A stretch of 64,000 bases of DNA, taken from assembly GCA_965656785.1 (NCBI GenBank), contig CBFHLY010000005.1:1-64000 (forward strand). The letters run 5' to 3'. A program made the translations under genes and the position numbers. Of the stretch, positions 7,827-15,433 are shown piece by piece. Source of the DNA: JALQTD01 sp965656785. GTDB lineage: Bacteria > Bacteroidota > Bacteroidia > Flavobacteriales_D > Sanyastnellaceae. Positions within the stretch are counted from its first letter, which is position 1. Every line of letters starts with the position of its first letter. The notes under the pieces were generated by a model. It saw nothing but the letters and a program-made list of their open reading frames with translations. It did not search any database and was not told where the DNA came from.

Positions 7827-9182
7827 TCAAACGACGCCCTGGTCGATCATCGCGTCGGCCACTTTCACGAAGCCCGCGATGTTCGCGCCCCGCACGTAGT
7901 CGATGCTGCCGTCGGGGTTCGCGCCGTACTCGACGCACTGGGCGTGAATGGAGGACATGATGCCTTTCAGGCGCTCGTCCACTTCTTCGCGGCTCCAGTT
8001 CATCCGCAGGCTGTTTTGGGACATTTCCAAACCGGAAGTCGCCACACCGCCCGCGTTCGAAGCCTTGCCCGGCGAGAACAACACGCCCGCCTCCTGGAAC
8101 GCCTCAACGGCTTCCGGCGTGCACGGCATGTTCGCCCCTTCTGCCACTGCCACCACGCCGTTCGCGATGAGTTGCTTGGCGTCGTCGCCGTGCAATTCAT
8201 TCTGGGTTGCGCAAGGGAATGCCGCGTCGCAGGCAATGCCCCAAGGCGTCGCGCCTTCGTGGTAGGTGGCGCCTGAGAATTGTGCGGCGTATTCCGAAAT
8301 GCGTCCGCGGCGGACGTTCTTCAGGTCCATGATCCAGGCCAACTTCTCCTCGTCAATGCCTTCCGGGTCGTGGATGAAGCCCTTCGAGTCGGACATCGTG
8401 ACCACTTTCGCACCGAGGTGCAAGCACTTCTCTGCAGCGAACTGCGCCACGTTGCCCGAGCCCGAGATGACCACGGTCTTCGAGTGCAAGTTGTGGCCTT
8501 TCGTGCCGAGCATTTCTTGGGCGAAGTAGACCGCGCCATAGCCCGTGGCTTCCGGACGGATGAGCGAGCCGCCCCACTTGATGCCCTTGCCGGTCAAGAC
8601 GCCCGTGAACTCGTTCCGCAGGCGCTTGTATTGACCGAACATGTAGCCGATTTCCCGGCCGCCCACGCCGATGTCTCCAGCGGGCACGTCGGTGTTGGGG
8701 CCGATGTGGCGCGCGAGTTCCGTCATGAAGCTTTGGCAGAAGCGCATGACTTCCGCATCGGATTTGCCCTTCGGGTCAAAATCCGAACCGCCCTTTCCAC
8801 CGCCTATCGGGAGCGTGGTCAGCGCGTTCTTGAAGATTTGTTCGAAGCCGAGGAACTTCAGGATGCTGAGGTTCACGCTCGGATGGAAGCGCAAGCCGCC
8901 TTTGTACGGGCCGATGGCGCTGTTGAACTCCACGCGGAACCCGCGATTGACGTGCACCTGACCCGCATCGTCGGTCCACGGAACGCGGAAGATGATGGTG
9001 CGCTCCGGCTCGATGATCCGCTCGAGGATCCGGTGCTCGCGGTACTTGGGGTGGGCGTCAATGAAGGGAATGACGGTTTCTGCAACCTCCTGCACGGCCT
9101 GAAGGAATTCCGGTTCGTGCGGATTGTGGGCGGCGGCAGATGCGACGAATGCGTCGATTTGCGCCTGGTGAGAATTTGACAT
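7827..9182 (-). CDS. gdhA: NADP-dependent glutamate dehydrogenase
   Basis: A 451-residue enzyme interconverting 2-oxoglutarate plus ammonia and glutamate. The catalytic segment PIGGGKGGSDFDP is at residues 125-137, with GPYKGGLRFHPSVN just upstream and the aspartate-bearing DVPAGDIGVGGREIGY following. The C-terminal half has the Rossmann motif VVISGSGNVAQFAAEK. Length and motifs match the hexameric anabolic type. ATG 9182 is used; the alternative is an in-frame TTG one codon earlier. A perfect TAGCTTTG box lies 26 bases upstream (9209-9216), and a hairpin follows the stop, so the gene is probably monocistronic. Confidence 0.96.
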   Translation of the reverse strand: MSNSHQAQIDAFVASAAAHNPHEPEFLQAVQEVAETVIPFIDAHPKYREHRILERIIEPERTIIFRVPWTDDAGQVHVNRGFRVEFNSAIGPYKGGLRFHPSVNLSILKFLGFEQIFKNALTTLPIGGGKGGSDFDPKGKSDAEVMRFCQSFMTELARHIGPNTDVPAGDIGVGGREIGYMFGQYKRLRNEFTGVLTGKGIKWGGSLIRPEATGYGAVYFAQEMLGTKGHNLHSKTVVISGSGNVAQFAAEKCLHLGAKVVTMSDSKGFIHDPEGIDEEKLAWIMDLKNVRRGRISEYAAQFSGATYHEGATPWGIACDAAFPCATQNELHGDDAKQLIANGVVAVAEGANMPCTPEAVEAFQEAGVLFSPGKASNAGGVATSGLEMSQNSLRMNWSREEVDERLKGIMSSIHAQCVEYGANPDGSIDYVRGANIAGFVKVADAMIDQGVV

Positions 9183-9208
9183 CAACGTGTAGATTAACGT
9201 TTGCGCGG

Positions 9209-9216
9209 CAAAGCTA
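9209..9216 (-). promoter_or_regulatory. -7 promoter box of gdhA
   Basis: The minus-strand sequence TAGCTTTG matches TAnnTTTG exactly and ends 26 bases before the gdhA ATG. No TTG was found at the usual upstream spacing. Confidence 0.65.
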
Positions 9217-9218
9217 AA

Positions 9219-10019
9219 TCAAAGACACCCAGTTCGCCCTCCATCAACCGGCAAATTGATGCCCGAAATGTAGTCCGCTGCGGGGGAGGCGAGGAACGCG
9301 ATGGCGCGGGCGATTTCCGCGGGTTCGGCGGTCCGTCCCATCGGGACTTGGGCGGCCATGGCGGCGAGGACGGCGTCCGGGGTGGTGCCGGATTTTGCGG
9401 CCTTCGCTTCGGCGAGGCTGCTCAGGCGCTGGGTGCCGGTGGCGCCGGGGAGCACGTTGTTGACGGTGATGTTGTGGGGGGCGACTTCGGTGGCCCAGGT
9501 TTTAGCCCAACTCGCCACTGCACCTCGGATGGTGTTGCTCACGCCCAACCCCGGAAGCGGCTGCTTGACCGACGTGCTGATGACGTTGATGATGCGGCCC
9601 CAGCAGGCGTCCTTCATGCCCGGGAAGACGGCTGTGGCGAGCACGTGGTTGCAGACCAAATGCTGCTCAAACGTGCTCCGAAACGCGTCCACGCCGGCTT
9701 CCGTGATCGGCCCACCCGCCGGTCCACCCGTGTTGTTCACGAGGATGTGCACGGGGCCTCGTGCCACCACGCGTCCCGCAGCGGCGGCCACGGTGTCCGG
9801 CGCACTGAAATCTGCGACTTCCATTTGGTGCCCCGTTCCCGGCAAGGTGGCCAGCGCGGCTTCGAGCCGTTCGGCATTCCGCGCGAGCAAGGTGACGCGC
9901 GCGCCGAGCCCCGCCAAATGCTGCGCCGCCGCGAGCCCAATTCCTTGCGATGCCCCACAAACGAGGGCACGTCGGCCGCCCAAATCCAGCGGCATCCAAT
10001 CCAATGCATTTCGTTCCAT
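9219..10019 (-). CDS. SDR-family oxidoreductase without the usual YxxxK pair
   Basis: A 266-residue Rossmann protein of the short-chain dehydrogenase superfamily. The nucleotide-binding motif ALVCGASQGIGLAAAQ is near residues 18-33 and HILVNNTGGPAGGP is the NNAG equivalent. The C-terminus is SPAADYISGINLPVDGG. Where canonical members have Tyr-x-x-x-Lys, this protein reads GLGVSNTIRGAVASW, so the catalytic Tyr and Lys appear to be absent. Similar proteins annotated as 3-oxoacyl-ACP reductase-like are common in Bacteroidota, but the substrate is unknown. ATG 10019 is chosen because a TACTTTCG box ends four bases upstream; the open frame upstream to 10142 is antisense to mce. Confidence 0.88.
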   Translation of the reverse strand: MERNALDWMPLDLGGRRALVCGASQGIGLAAAQHLAGLGARVTLLARNAERLEAALATLPGTGHQMEVADFSAPDTVAAAAGRVVARGPVHILVNNTGGPAGGPITEAGVDAFRSTFEQHLVCNHVLATAVFPGMKDACWGRIINVISTSVKQPLPGLGVSNTIRGAVASWAKTWATEVAPHNITVNNVLPGATGTQRLSSLAEAKAAKSGTTPDAVLAAMAAQVPMGRTAEPAEIARAIAFLASPAADYISGINLPVDGGRTGCL

Positions 10020-10023
10020 GCCG

Positions 10024-10058
10024 CGAAAGTACAACCGCCCGGACGTGCTGTAACTTCG
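10024..10058. promoter_or_regulatory. Divergent promoter boxes for the SDR gene and mce
   Basis: Minus strand: TACTTTCG (10024-10031), ending four bases before ATG 10019. Plus strand: TAACTTCG (10051-10058), ending four bases before ATG 10063. Both are the TTCG variant of the Bacteroidota -7 box, and both predict transcripts starting at or next to the start codon. Confidence 0.6.
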
Positions 10059-10062
10059 CTCC

Positions 10063-10455
10063 ATGAAGCGCATCGAACACCTCGGCATCGCCGTGGCCGA
10101 CCTCGCGGAGGCGGAACGGCTGTTCACGGAAGTCCTCGGCACCGCCCCCTACAAGCGGGAACGCGTGGACGACGAAGGCGTCGAAACGTCCTTCTTTGAA
10201 GCGGGCGAGTCGAAGATCGAACTTTTGGCATCGACCACCCCCGACGGCCCCATCGCGCGCCACCTCGAACGCCGCGGCCCCGGCTTGCACCACGTCGCCT
10301 TCCACGTGGACGATCTTCCCGCCGAACTCGCGCGCCTCGAAGCGCTGGGCTACCGCAAGATTTCGGGCCCCAAACCCGGAGCCGACGGCAAAACCATCGC
10401 CTTCCTCCATCCCGGCGACACCAGCAAGGTCCTCGTGGAACTCTGCGCCGACTGA
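10063..10455 (+). CDS. mce: Methylmalonyl-CoA epimerase
   Basis: A 130-residue VOC-fold metalloenzyme that interconverts (R)- and (S)-methylmalonyl-CoA in propionyl-CoA metabolism. It begins MKRIEHLGIAVADLAEAERL, where the histidine is the first metal ligand. The second half contains GLHHVAFHVDDL and ends STVLVELC-like (DTSKVLVELCAD) with the glutamate ligand. Length is typical. The mutase subunits are not in the window. It is monocistronic; its stop is one base from the stop of the convergent gene at 10457. Confidence 0.94.
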   Translation: MKRIEHLGIAVADLAEAERLFTEVLGTAPYKRERVDDEGVETSFFEAGESKIELLASTTPDGPIARHLERRGPGLHHVAFHVDDLPAELARLEALGYRKISGPKPGADGKTIAFLHPGDTSKVLVELCAD

Positions 10456-10456
10456 A

Positions 10457-11359
10457 TCAGCCTCGGCGCCGCTTTTTCCGCCGCTTCTTCTTCTTCGGCC
10501 GCATGTCCTCCTCGAACAGCTGCGTGCCCCGTTTTTCGCGCGGTGCGAACGGATCCGTCACCGGCATGTTGCACGCCAAAGGCGGCCGCACTTGCTGAAG
10601 GTCCCACTTCAGCGCCAAGGTCCACGGCCGGTACCCCTGCCGCAACACGTCCATCGCCGCCCCGCGCTCTTCCGCGAGCGGTGCGAACTGCAACAAGTCG
10701 GTCGTCAACGCCACCCGCACAAATCGCCCGGGCCAAATCCGCACCCCAAAGGCCAATCCCCCCTCCACTGCAAACCGCCACGTCACGTCCTCGGGCGGCG
10801 CCCGAAACAACGAATCCGGCCCTGCCGGCGACCACTCCCGCCCCCACAACCCGTCCACTCCCGCCCCGATCATTCCTTCCAAATACAGGTCCGGAGTGAG
10901 CGCCACGGCCCGGTATCCGTGCAGCCCCAGCGAAGTCACCCACGCAGCACTCGCCCCTTCCCAAACCGCACTGTCCGCCCGCAGCGAAGTGAATTCCTCC
11001 GACACCCGCCTCCTCGTCCCTTGAAACTCCAACGCCACCCGATCCCACAACACCGGCTGCTCAAACCTCCACCACCGCCCCACGAAAAGCGCAGGCTGCA
11101 ACGCCGATTCCGCCAACCACTGTCCATGCACCAGCGTGTCCAGCGCCCCGCCCCCCGCAGGCAGCACCTGCCACAGCTCCTCCCACTCCGCGGGTTTCGG
11201 CTTCATCCCCGCCATGCCCAGCCCCACCGTCCACCCCTTCGGTGCCCAAGCCGCCCCTCGCCGATCGTACAAGTCGTGCCCCCAGCCCGTCGGCTCCCGC
11301 TGCGCCCACAACGCCCCCCAGGCGCCCAACGCCACCAGCACGAACAGGACCTTACGCAT
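10457..11359 (-). CDS. Exported protein of unknown function with polybasic C-terminal tail
   Basis: A 300-residue protein with a clear signal peptide (MRKVLFVLVALGAWGALWAQ). The mature part alternates hydrophobic and polar residues (VALEFQGTRRRVS, GLAFGVRIWPGRFVRVALTT), which suggests beta strands and possibly an outer-membrane barrel. The last 12 residues are almost entirely Lys/Arg (KKKKRRKKRRRG), which is unusual for a secreted protein. The gene overlaps the 3' end of kmo by eight bases and is probably co-transcribed with it. The coding strand is very G-rich. I recognise no family. Confidence 0.75.
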   Translation of the reverse strand: MRKVLFVLVALGAWGALWAQREPTGWGHDLYDRRGAAWAPKGWTVGLGMAGMKPKPAEWEELWQVLPAGGGALDTLVHGQWLAESALQPALFVGRWWRFEQPVLWDRVALEFQGTRRRVSEEFTSLRADSAVWEGASAAWVTSLGLHGYRAVALTPDLYLEGMIGAGVDGLWGREWSPAGPDSLFRAPPEDVTWRFAVEGGLAFGVRIWPGRFVRVALTTDLLQFAPLAEERGAAMDVLRQGYRPWTLALKWDLQQVRPPLACNMPVTDPFAPREKRGTQLFEEDMRPKKKKRRKKRRRG

Positions 11360-12743
11360 GCTGCAACGCCCGCAACCGCATCATCGCCGCTTCCGCCACC
11401 TCCTCGCTGTCCCAAACCTCCGCAATGTCCGGTCGGTCCATCACCTCCTGCATGATGGCATCCTGCGCCTTTCCAGCGGCAAGCGCCGCGTGGTACCGCG
11501 TGTGCGAGAACGTCACTTGGCTGTACAACGGAAGCCACTCGTCCGGGTATTGCTCCTGCAACCGCGCCTCGATTTTCTTCTGCAACAAAAACCGCGGATC
11601 CCCCGTCAAATCCCGCATTTCCACATAATTCCGCAACGCCAGTTCGAGGATCGCATCCCCGTCGGGCTTCCGCAACCGCGTGTATTCGGAGAGCGCTTCC
11701 CACCAATCCGGAGCCGAATCCAACAGGTCATCGAGCACGGTGCAATCCTCCATCCCGCTGTTCATGCCCTGCCCGTAAAACGGCACGATGGCGTGCGCCG
11801 CATCGCCCATCAAGCAGACGCGTTCCCCACGGTGCCACGGCTCGCACCGAACCATGACCAGCGAGGCCGTCGGGTGGTCGTTCCAATCCTCAAGCAGGTT
11901 CGGCAACAAGGGCAACACGTCCGGGAATTGCCGCTCGAACAGACCCTGCACCGCTTCGTCGCTGTCCCAGTTTTCGAAGCACTCCGCGTGCCCCTCGTAA
12001 GGGGCAAAGAGCGTGCACGTGAAAGTGCCGTTGGGATTCGGCAGCGCCATGAGCATGAAGTTCCCACGCGGCCAGATGTGCAGGGCATCTTCCCGCATTT
12101 GGAACCCGCCATCGGCCATCGCCTTCATCTCAATTTCCTTGTAACCATGGGCCAAATACCGCTGCTCAAAATCAAACCGGTCCGTGCGCATCATCCGGTC
12201 CCGCACCGCGCTGAACGCCCCATCGGTCCCGAACACCCGATCCGCCTCGACCGCAATCGCTTTTCCCTCCGACTCGAACGTCAAGCGCACGGCATCGCGG
12301 CTCCGCAGGTCCACATCGGTGCACTTGTGCCCGAAATGCACCGCCACGTCTGCGTGCTCCTCCGCCGCTTCCACGAGCAACCGGTTCAAGCCGGCTCGCG
12401 ACACGGAGTAAATGCACTGACCATCCCCGAGCACGCCCGAAACGTCCGCGCGCCCGTAGGGCTGGAGGGTCGTCGTGCCGTCCACGGCGTGCATCAGGCG
12501 GCCTTGAATGGGCATGGCGATTTCGCGCACGCGGTCCACCATGCCCGCTTTCTCAAGCGCGCGCCATCCCCGATCGCTCAGCGCGAGGTTGATGCTCCAT
12601 CCGCCCAAGGCCCGTCCTTTCCGCGGATCCTCCCGGCGCTCAAAAATGTCAACCCGGTGCCCGCGCCGCGCCGCCCTCAGGGCCCAAAGGCTCCCGACGA
12701 GGCCGCCGCCCACCACCACAAAGTGTTCCTTGACGTGTTTCAT
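11352..12743 (-). CDS. kmo: Kynurenine 3-monooxygenase
   Basis: A 463-residue FAD hydroxylase converting kynurenine to 3-hydroxykynurenine in tryptophan breakdown and de novo NAD synthesis. It has the FAD-binding GGGLVGSLWALRAARRGH at residues 12-29, the family segment GRALGGWSINLALSDRGW, and the second FAD motif CLMGDAAHAIVPFYGQGMN followed by SGMEDC. Length is typical of bacterial KMO. No kynureninase or 3-hydroxyanthranilate gene is adjacent. A perfect TATCTTTG box (12751-12758) ends seven bases before the ATG. Confidence 0.95.
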   Translation of the reverse strand: MKHVKEHFVVVGGGLVGSLWALRAARRGHRVDIFERREDPRKGRALGGWSINLALSDRGWRALEKAGMVDRVREIAMPIQGRLMHAVDGTTTLQPYGRADVSGVLGDGQCIYSVSRAGLNRLLVEAAEEHADVAVHFGHKCTDVDLRSRDAVRLTFESEGKAIAVEADRVFGTDGAFSAVRDRMMRTDRFDFEQRYLAHGYKEIEMKAMADGGFQMREDALHIWPRGNFMLMALPNPNGTFTCTLFAPYEGHAECFENWDSDEAVQGLFERQFPDVLPLLPNLLEDWNDHPTASLVMVRCEPWHRGERVCLMGDAAHAIVPFYGQGMNSGMEDCTVLDDLLDSAPDWWEALSEYTRLRKPDGDAILELALRNYVEMRDLTGDPRFLLQKKIEARLQEQYPDEWLPLYSQVTFSHTRYHAALAAGKAQDAIMQEVMDRPDIAEVWDSEEVAEAAMMRLRALQHA

Positions 12744-12750
12744 GTGCCGT

Positions 12751-12758
12751 CAAAGATA
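12751..12758 (-). promoter_or_regulatory. -7 promoter box of kmo
   Basis: Minus-strand TATCTTTG matches TAnnTTTG exactly and ends seven bases before the kmo ATG. It lies in the short gap after metB. Confidence 0.7.
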
Positions 12759-12784
12759 CACCGCTTCCGAGCCGCGCCCCTGAC

Positions 12785-13954
12785 TTACGCCACCCCGGCC
12801 GCAGCGAATGCCTGCGCTAAGTCGGCGATGAGGTCGTCCACGTCCTCCACGCCCACACTCAAGCGGATGAAGCCGTCGTTGATGCCCAGCTGCGCCCGGA
12901 TTTCCGCAGGCACGCTGCCGTGCGTCATTGCTGCGGGGTGCTCGATGAGGGACTCGACGCCGCCGAGGGATTCGGCCAAGGCGAACAGCTCGGTGGAGGC
13001 CACGAGCGTCTTCGCTTGTTCGAGGTCGTTCGACGCGATTTCGAAGGCGATCATCCCGCCGAAGTCGTCCATTTGGCGCGCCGCAATTTCGTGTCCGGGG
13101 TGTTCCGGGAAACCGGGCCAGTAGACGCGGCGAACGCCGGGGTGCGCCTTCAGCCATTCAGCCACGCGCCGGCCGTTCGCACAGTGCCGTTCGATGCGCA
13201 AGTGCAGGGTTTTCAGTCCGCGCAAGACGAGGAACGAATCGAACGGTTGGGCGATGGCGCCGCAGTTGTTCTGGATGGTTCGAAGTTCGGCGTCGATGGC
13301 CGCGTCCTTCGTTACGAGGGCGCCCATGACCACGTCGCTGTGGCCGCCGATGTACTTCGTCACCGAGTGCATCACGATGTCCGCCCCGTGTTCAAGCGGG
13401 CGCTGGAGCATGGGCGAGGCGAACGTGTTGTCTACCGCGAGCCGGATGCCGCGCGGATTGGTGAGGGCAGCAATCGCCGCGATGTCCGTGATCTGCATCA
13501 TCGGATTCGTCGGGGTTTCGAGCCAAACCAGTTTCGTCCGTTCCGTGAGGGCCGCCTCAACGTTCGCCGGGTTTTGGGTGTCGACGAAGTGGAAGGTGAC
13601 GCCCATGGGGGCGGTGTTCGTGCGGAACAGGCGCGCCGTGCCGCCGTAGAGGTCCTGGCCGCAGACGACTTCGTCTCCAGGGCGCAGCGTTTTCAGTACC
13701 GTGTCGATGGCCGACAGCCCCGAGGCGAAGGCGAGCCCTGCCGTTCCGCCTTCGATTTCGGCGAGGGCCGCTTCGAGGGCCGCGCGCGTGGGGTTGTGGC
13801 TCCGCGAGTACTCCCAGCCCTTGTGCACCCCGACCGCTTCTTGCACGTAGGTGGAGGTTTGGAAGATGGGCGTCATGATGGCGCCCGTCGAGGGGTCGGG
13901 TTGAACGCCCGCGTGGACGGCGCGCGTTCCTTTGCCGGTGGCTTTTGGGTTCAT
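12785..13954 (-). CDS. metB: PLP-dependent cystathionine gamma-synthase/lyase family enzyme
   Basis: A 389-residue fold-type I PLP enzyme of trans-sulfuration. The PLP lysine is in HSVTKYIGGHSDVVMGA; upstream are the substrate loop YSRSHNPTRAALEAALAEIEGG and the aspartate of LAVDNTFASPMLQRPLEHGAD. The C-terminus GGVESLIEHPAAMTH, then LIRLS-type (GFIRLSVGVEDVDDLIADL), is diagnostic of the family. Synthase and lyase activities cannot be separated by these motifs. The gene diverges from the thioredoxin-fold gene. A TACCTTTG box (13974-13981) lies 19 bases upstream. Confidence 0.9.
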   Translation of the reverse strand: MNPKATGKGTRAVHAGVQPDPSTGAIMTPIFQTSTYVQEAVGVHKGWEYSRSHNPTRAALEAALAEIEGGTAGLAFASGLSAIDTVLKTLRPGDEVVCGQDLYGGTARLFRTNTAPMGVTFHFVDTQNPANVEAALTERTKLVWLETPTNPMMQITDIAAIAALTNPRGIRLAVDNTFASPMLQRPLEHGADIVMHSVTKYIGGHSDVVMGALVTKDAAIDAELRTIQNNCGAIAQPFDSFLVLRGLKTLHLRIERHCANGRRVAEWLKAHPGVRRVYWPGFPEHPGHEIAARQMDDFGGMIAFEIASNDLEQAKTLVASTELFALAESLGGVESLIEHPAAMTHGSVPAEIRAQLGINDGFIRLSVGVEDVDDLIADLAQAFAAAGVA

Positions 13955-13973
13955 GGAAACGGATTTTGGCCTT

Positions 13974-13981
13974 CAAAGGTA
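13974..13981 (-). promoter_or_regulatory. -7 promoter box of metB
   Basis: Minus-strand TACCTTTG, an exact TAnnTTTG match, ends 19 bases before the metB ATG in the divergent gap with the gene at 14045. Confidence 0.65.
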
Positions 13982-14044
13982 GGTGGAAGGAAAGGGCTGA
14001 CCAACGGGCTCAAGAATTTCCCTACATTGCCGCCAAACCCATTG

Positions 14045-14839
14045 ATGATGAAAGCACTTTCCTTGATTGCAGCCGGCGCATTGGCCGCAAGCACCTTGAC
14101 CGCTCAGACGAGCTTGACGACGGCCGTCGACTTCACGGTCACCGACATCCACGGCGCGGAGCACACCTTGTTTGAATACCTCGATGCGGGCAAGCACGTC
14201 TGCCTCGACTTTTTGTTCACGACGTGCGGACCGTGCCAAGCGAATCAACCCTACTTTACCGAAGCCTACCACTTGTACGGCTGCAACGAAGGCGACGTCA
14301 TTTTCCTGTCGCTCGAAACCACCGTGGGCGATGCAGAAACCGAAGCGTACGAGCTGAATTACGGAGGCGATAACCCGCCGCCCATCGCGTCGTGCACGGA
14401 CGGCGGCGCGTGCGAGGCCGCAGCGCCCTATGGCATAGGCGCCTTCCCGACCTTCATTTTGATCGCTCCGGATCGCACGATCCTCGAGCAGGATATGTGG
14501 CCGTTGAGCGACGGAGCGCAGACTTTCGTGAACTACTTGACGCCCTATGGCATCGACCAAATGGCGTGCGTGGTGGACGTCCCCGAAGCGGCCGTGGAGC
14601 GCACGGAAGTGGTGGCCTACCCGAATCCCGCCCAAAGCGCGGTTCGGTTGCGGTTGCCCGCGGGGCTGGATCCAGCCCGGGTTGAGGTGGCTGATTTGAC
14701 CGGCCGGTTGGTCTTCGCGGAGTCCACGGCGGGCACGAACTTGGTGCTCGATGTGGCCGACTGGACGGATGGCGTCTACGCCGTGACCGTTCACCGCGGA
14801 GCGCAGACGAAACGGACGCAGCTGGTGGTCGCGCACTGA
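14045..14839 (+). CDS. Secreted thioredoxin-fold protein with T9SS sorting domain
   Basis: A 264-residue exported protein. The signal peptide ends near Gln21 (MMKALSLIAAGALAASTLTAQ; a start one codon later is equally possible). A TlpA/thioredoxin-like domain follows, with redox motif CGPC at residues 61-64 and the cis-proline region IGAFPTFILIAPD. The C-terminus starts VVAYPNPAQSAVRLRLPAG and ends KRTQLVVAH, a type IX secretion sorting domain. It should be a thiol-active protein delivered to the cell surface or medium. Possible promoter box TACATTGC lies at 14023-14030. A strong terminator follows. Confidence 0.9.
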   Translation: MMKALSLIAAGALAASTLTAQTSLTTAVDFTVTDIHGAEHTLFEYLDAGKHVCLDFLFTTCGPCQANQPYFTEAYHLYGCNEGDVIFLSLETTVGDAETEAYELNYGGDNPPPIASCTDGGACEAAAPYGIGAFPTFILIAPDRTILEQDMWPLSDGAQTFVNYLTPYGIDQMACVVDVPEAAVERTEVVAYPNPAQSAVRLRLPAGLDPARVEVADLTGRLVFAESTAGTNLVLDVADWTDGVYAVTVHRGAQTKRTQLVVAH

Positions 14840-14847
14840 GCGGCGTG

Positions 14848-14879
14848 AAAAAACCCGAACCGCGAGGTTCGGGTTTTTT
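14848..14879. terminator. Bidirectional intrinsic terminator
   Basis: An A6-GC stem-loop-T6 structure: arms 14848-14861 and 14866-14879 are perfectly complementary around a GCGA loop, and the T tract closes it on the plus strand. It ends the thioredoxin-fold transcript. Confidence 0.9.
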
Positions 14880-14911
14880 GTTGCCGGTGGGATGGTGCAT
14901 CTTTGGGGTTC

Positions 14912-15415
14912 ATGCCCATCAAGCGCTTGCCCCGTTGGGATGCTGCCGCGTGCGCTGAGCTGGTGGCAGAGGCTTTCGAGGATGCGGGACACCGTTCCCT
15001 CGTGGTTGCTGCTGCGGAGCGCATGGCTGCGGCCATCCACGCCTTGAATGCACTCGACCCGGAGGACCATTGGGACTTGTTCGATGGTTCGGGGTTGGGC
15101 GATGCGTGGCGCGTAACGGTGGAGAACACCACGACCGGTGAGGTGTGGAGGGCAGGAGGGAAGCGCGCAGGCCAAATCGCTTGGGCGCTGGACGAGTTGT
15201 GGCAAGACGCCCCGCTAGCGATGTCGCCTGTGCGGTACCAGCGGTTGGCGTTCCGCATTTTGGAAGAACATGCGTTTGTGCCGTTGCGTGCCGAGGGGGC
15301 GGTGCCAGAGGCGTGGGATGAGGTCGTGGGCGACCTGTTGTCGCTGGCCATGGGGGAACACCGGAACCATTACGTGTTCACGTGGTGGCAGGCGAATCAC
15401 GGGCGCTGGCGGTGA
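14912..15415 (+). CDS. Hypothetical protein, 167 residues
   Basis: A soluble, helix-rich protein without signal peptide or membrane segment. It begins MPIKRLPRWDAAACAELVAE and contains DHWDLFDGSGLGDAWRVTVE, AWALDELWQDAPLAMSPV and, at the end, GEHRNHYVFTWWQANHGRWR. Tryptophan content is high. I recognise no family. ATG 14912 is preferred over an in-frame TTG at 14903; a CATCTTTG box (14898-14905) ends six bases before the ATG. It stands alone between a terminator and a convergent gene, so context gives no clue. Confidence 0.7.
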   Translation: MPIKRLPRWDAAACAELVAEAFEDAGHRSLVVAAAERMAAAIHALNALDPEDHWDLFDGSGLGDAWRVTVENTTTGEVWRAGGKRAGQIAWALDELWQDAPLAMSPVRYQRLAFRILEEHAFVPLRAEGAVPEAWDEVVGDLLSLAMGEHRNHYVFTWWQANHGRWR

Positions 15416-15433
15416 GGTGGTGCGGGGTTTGGC

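Noticed and set aside
12920..14044. A 375-codon upstream extension of the secreted thioredoxin-fold gene
   Set aside because: It is antisense to metB and would bury the signal peptide, so the start was placed at 14045.
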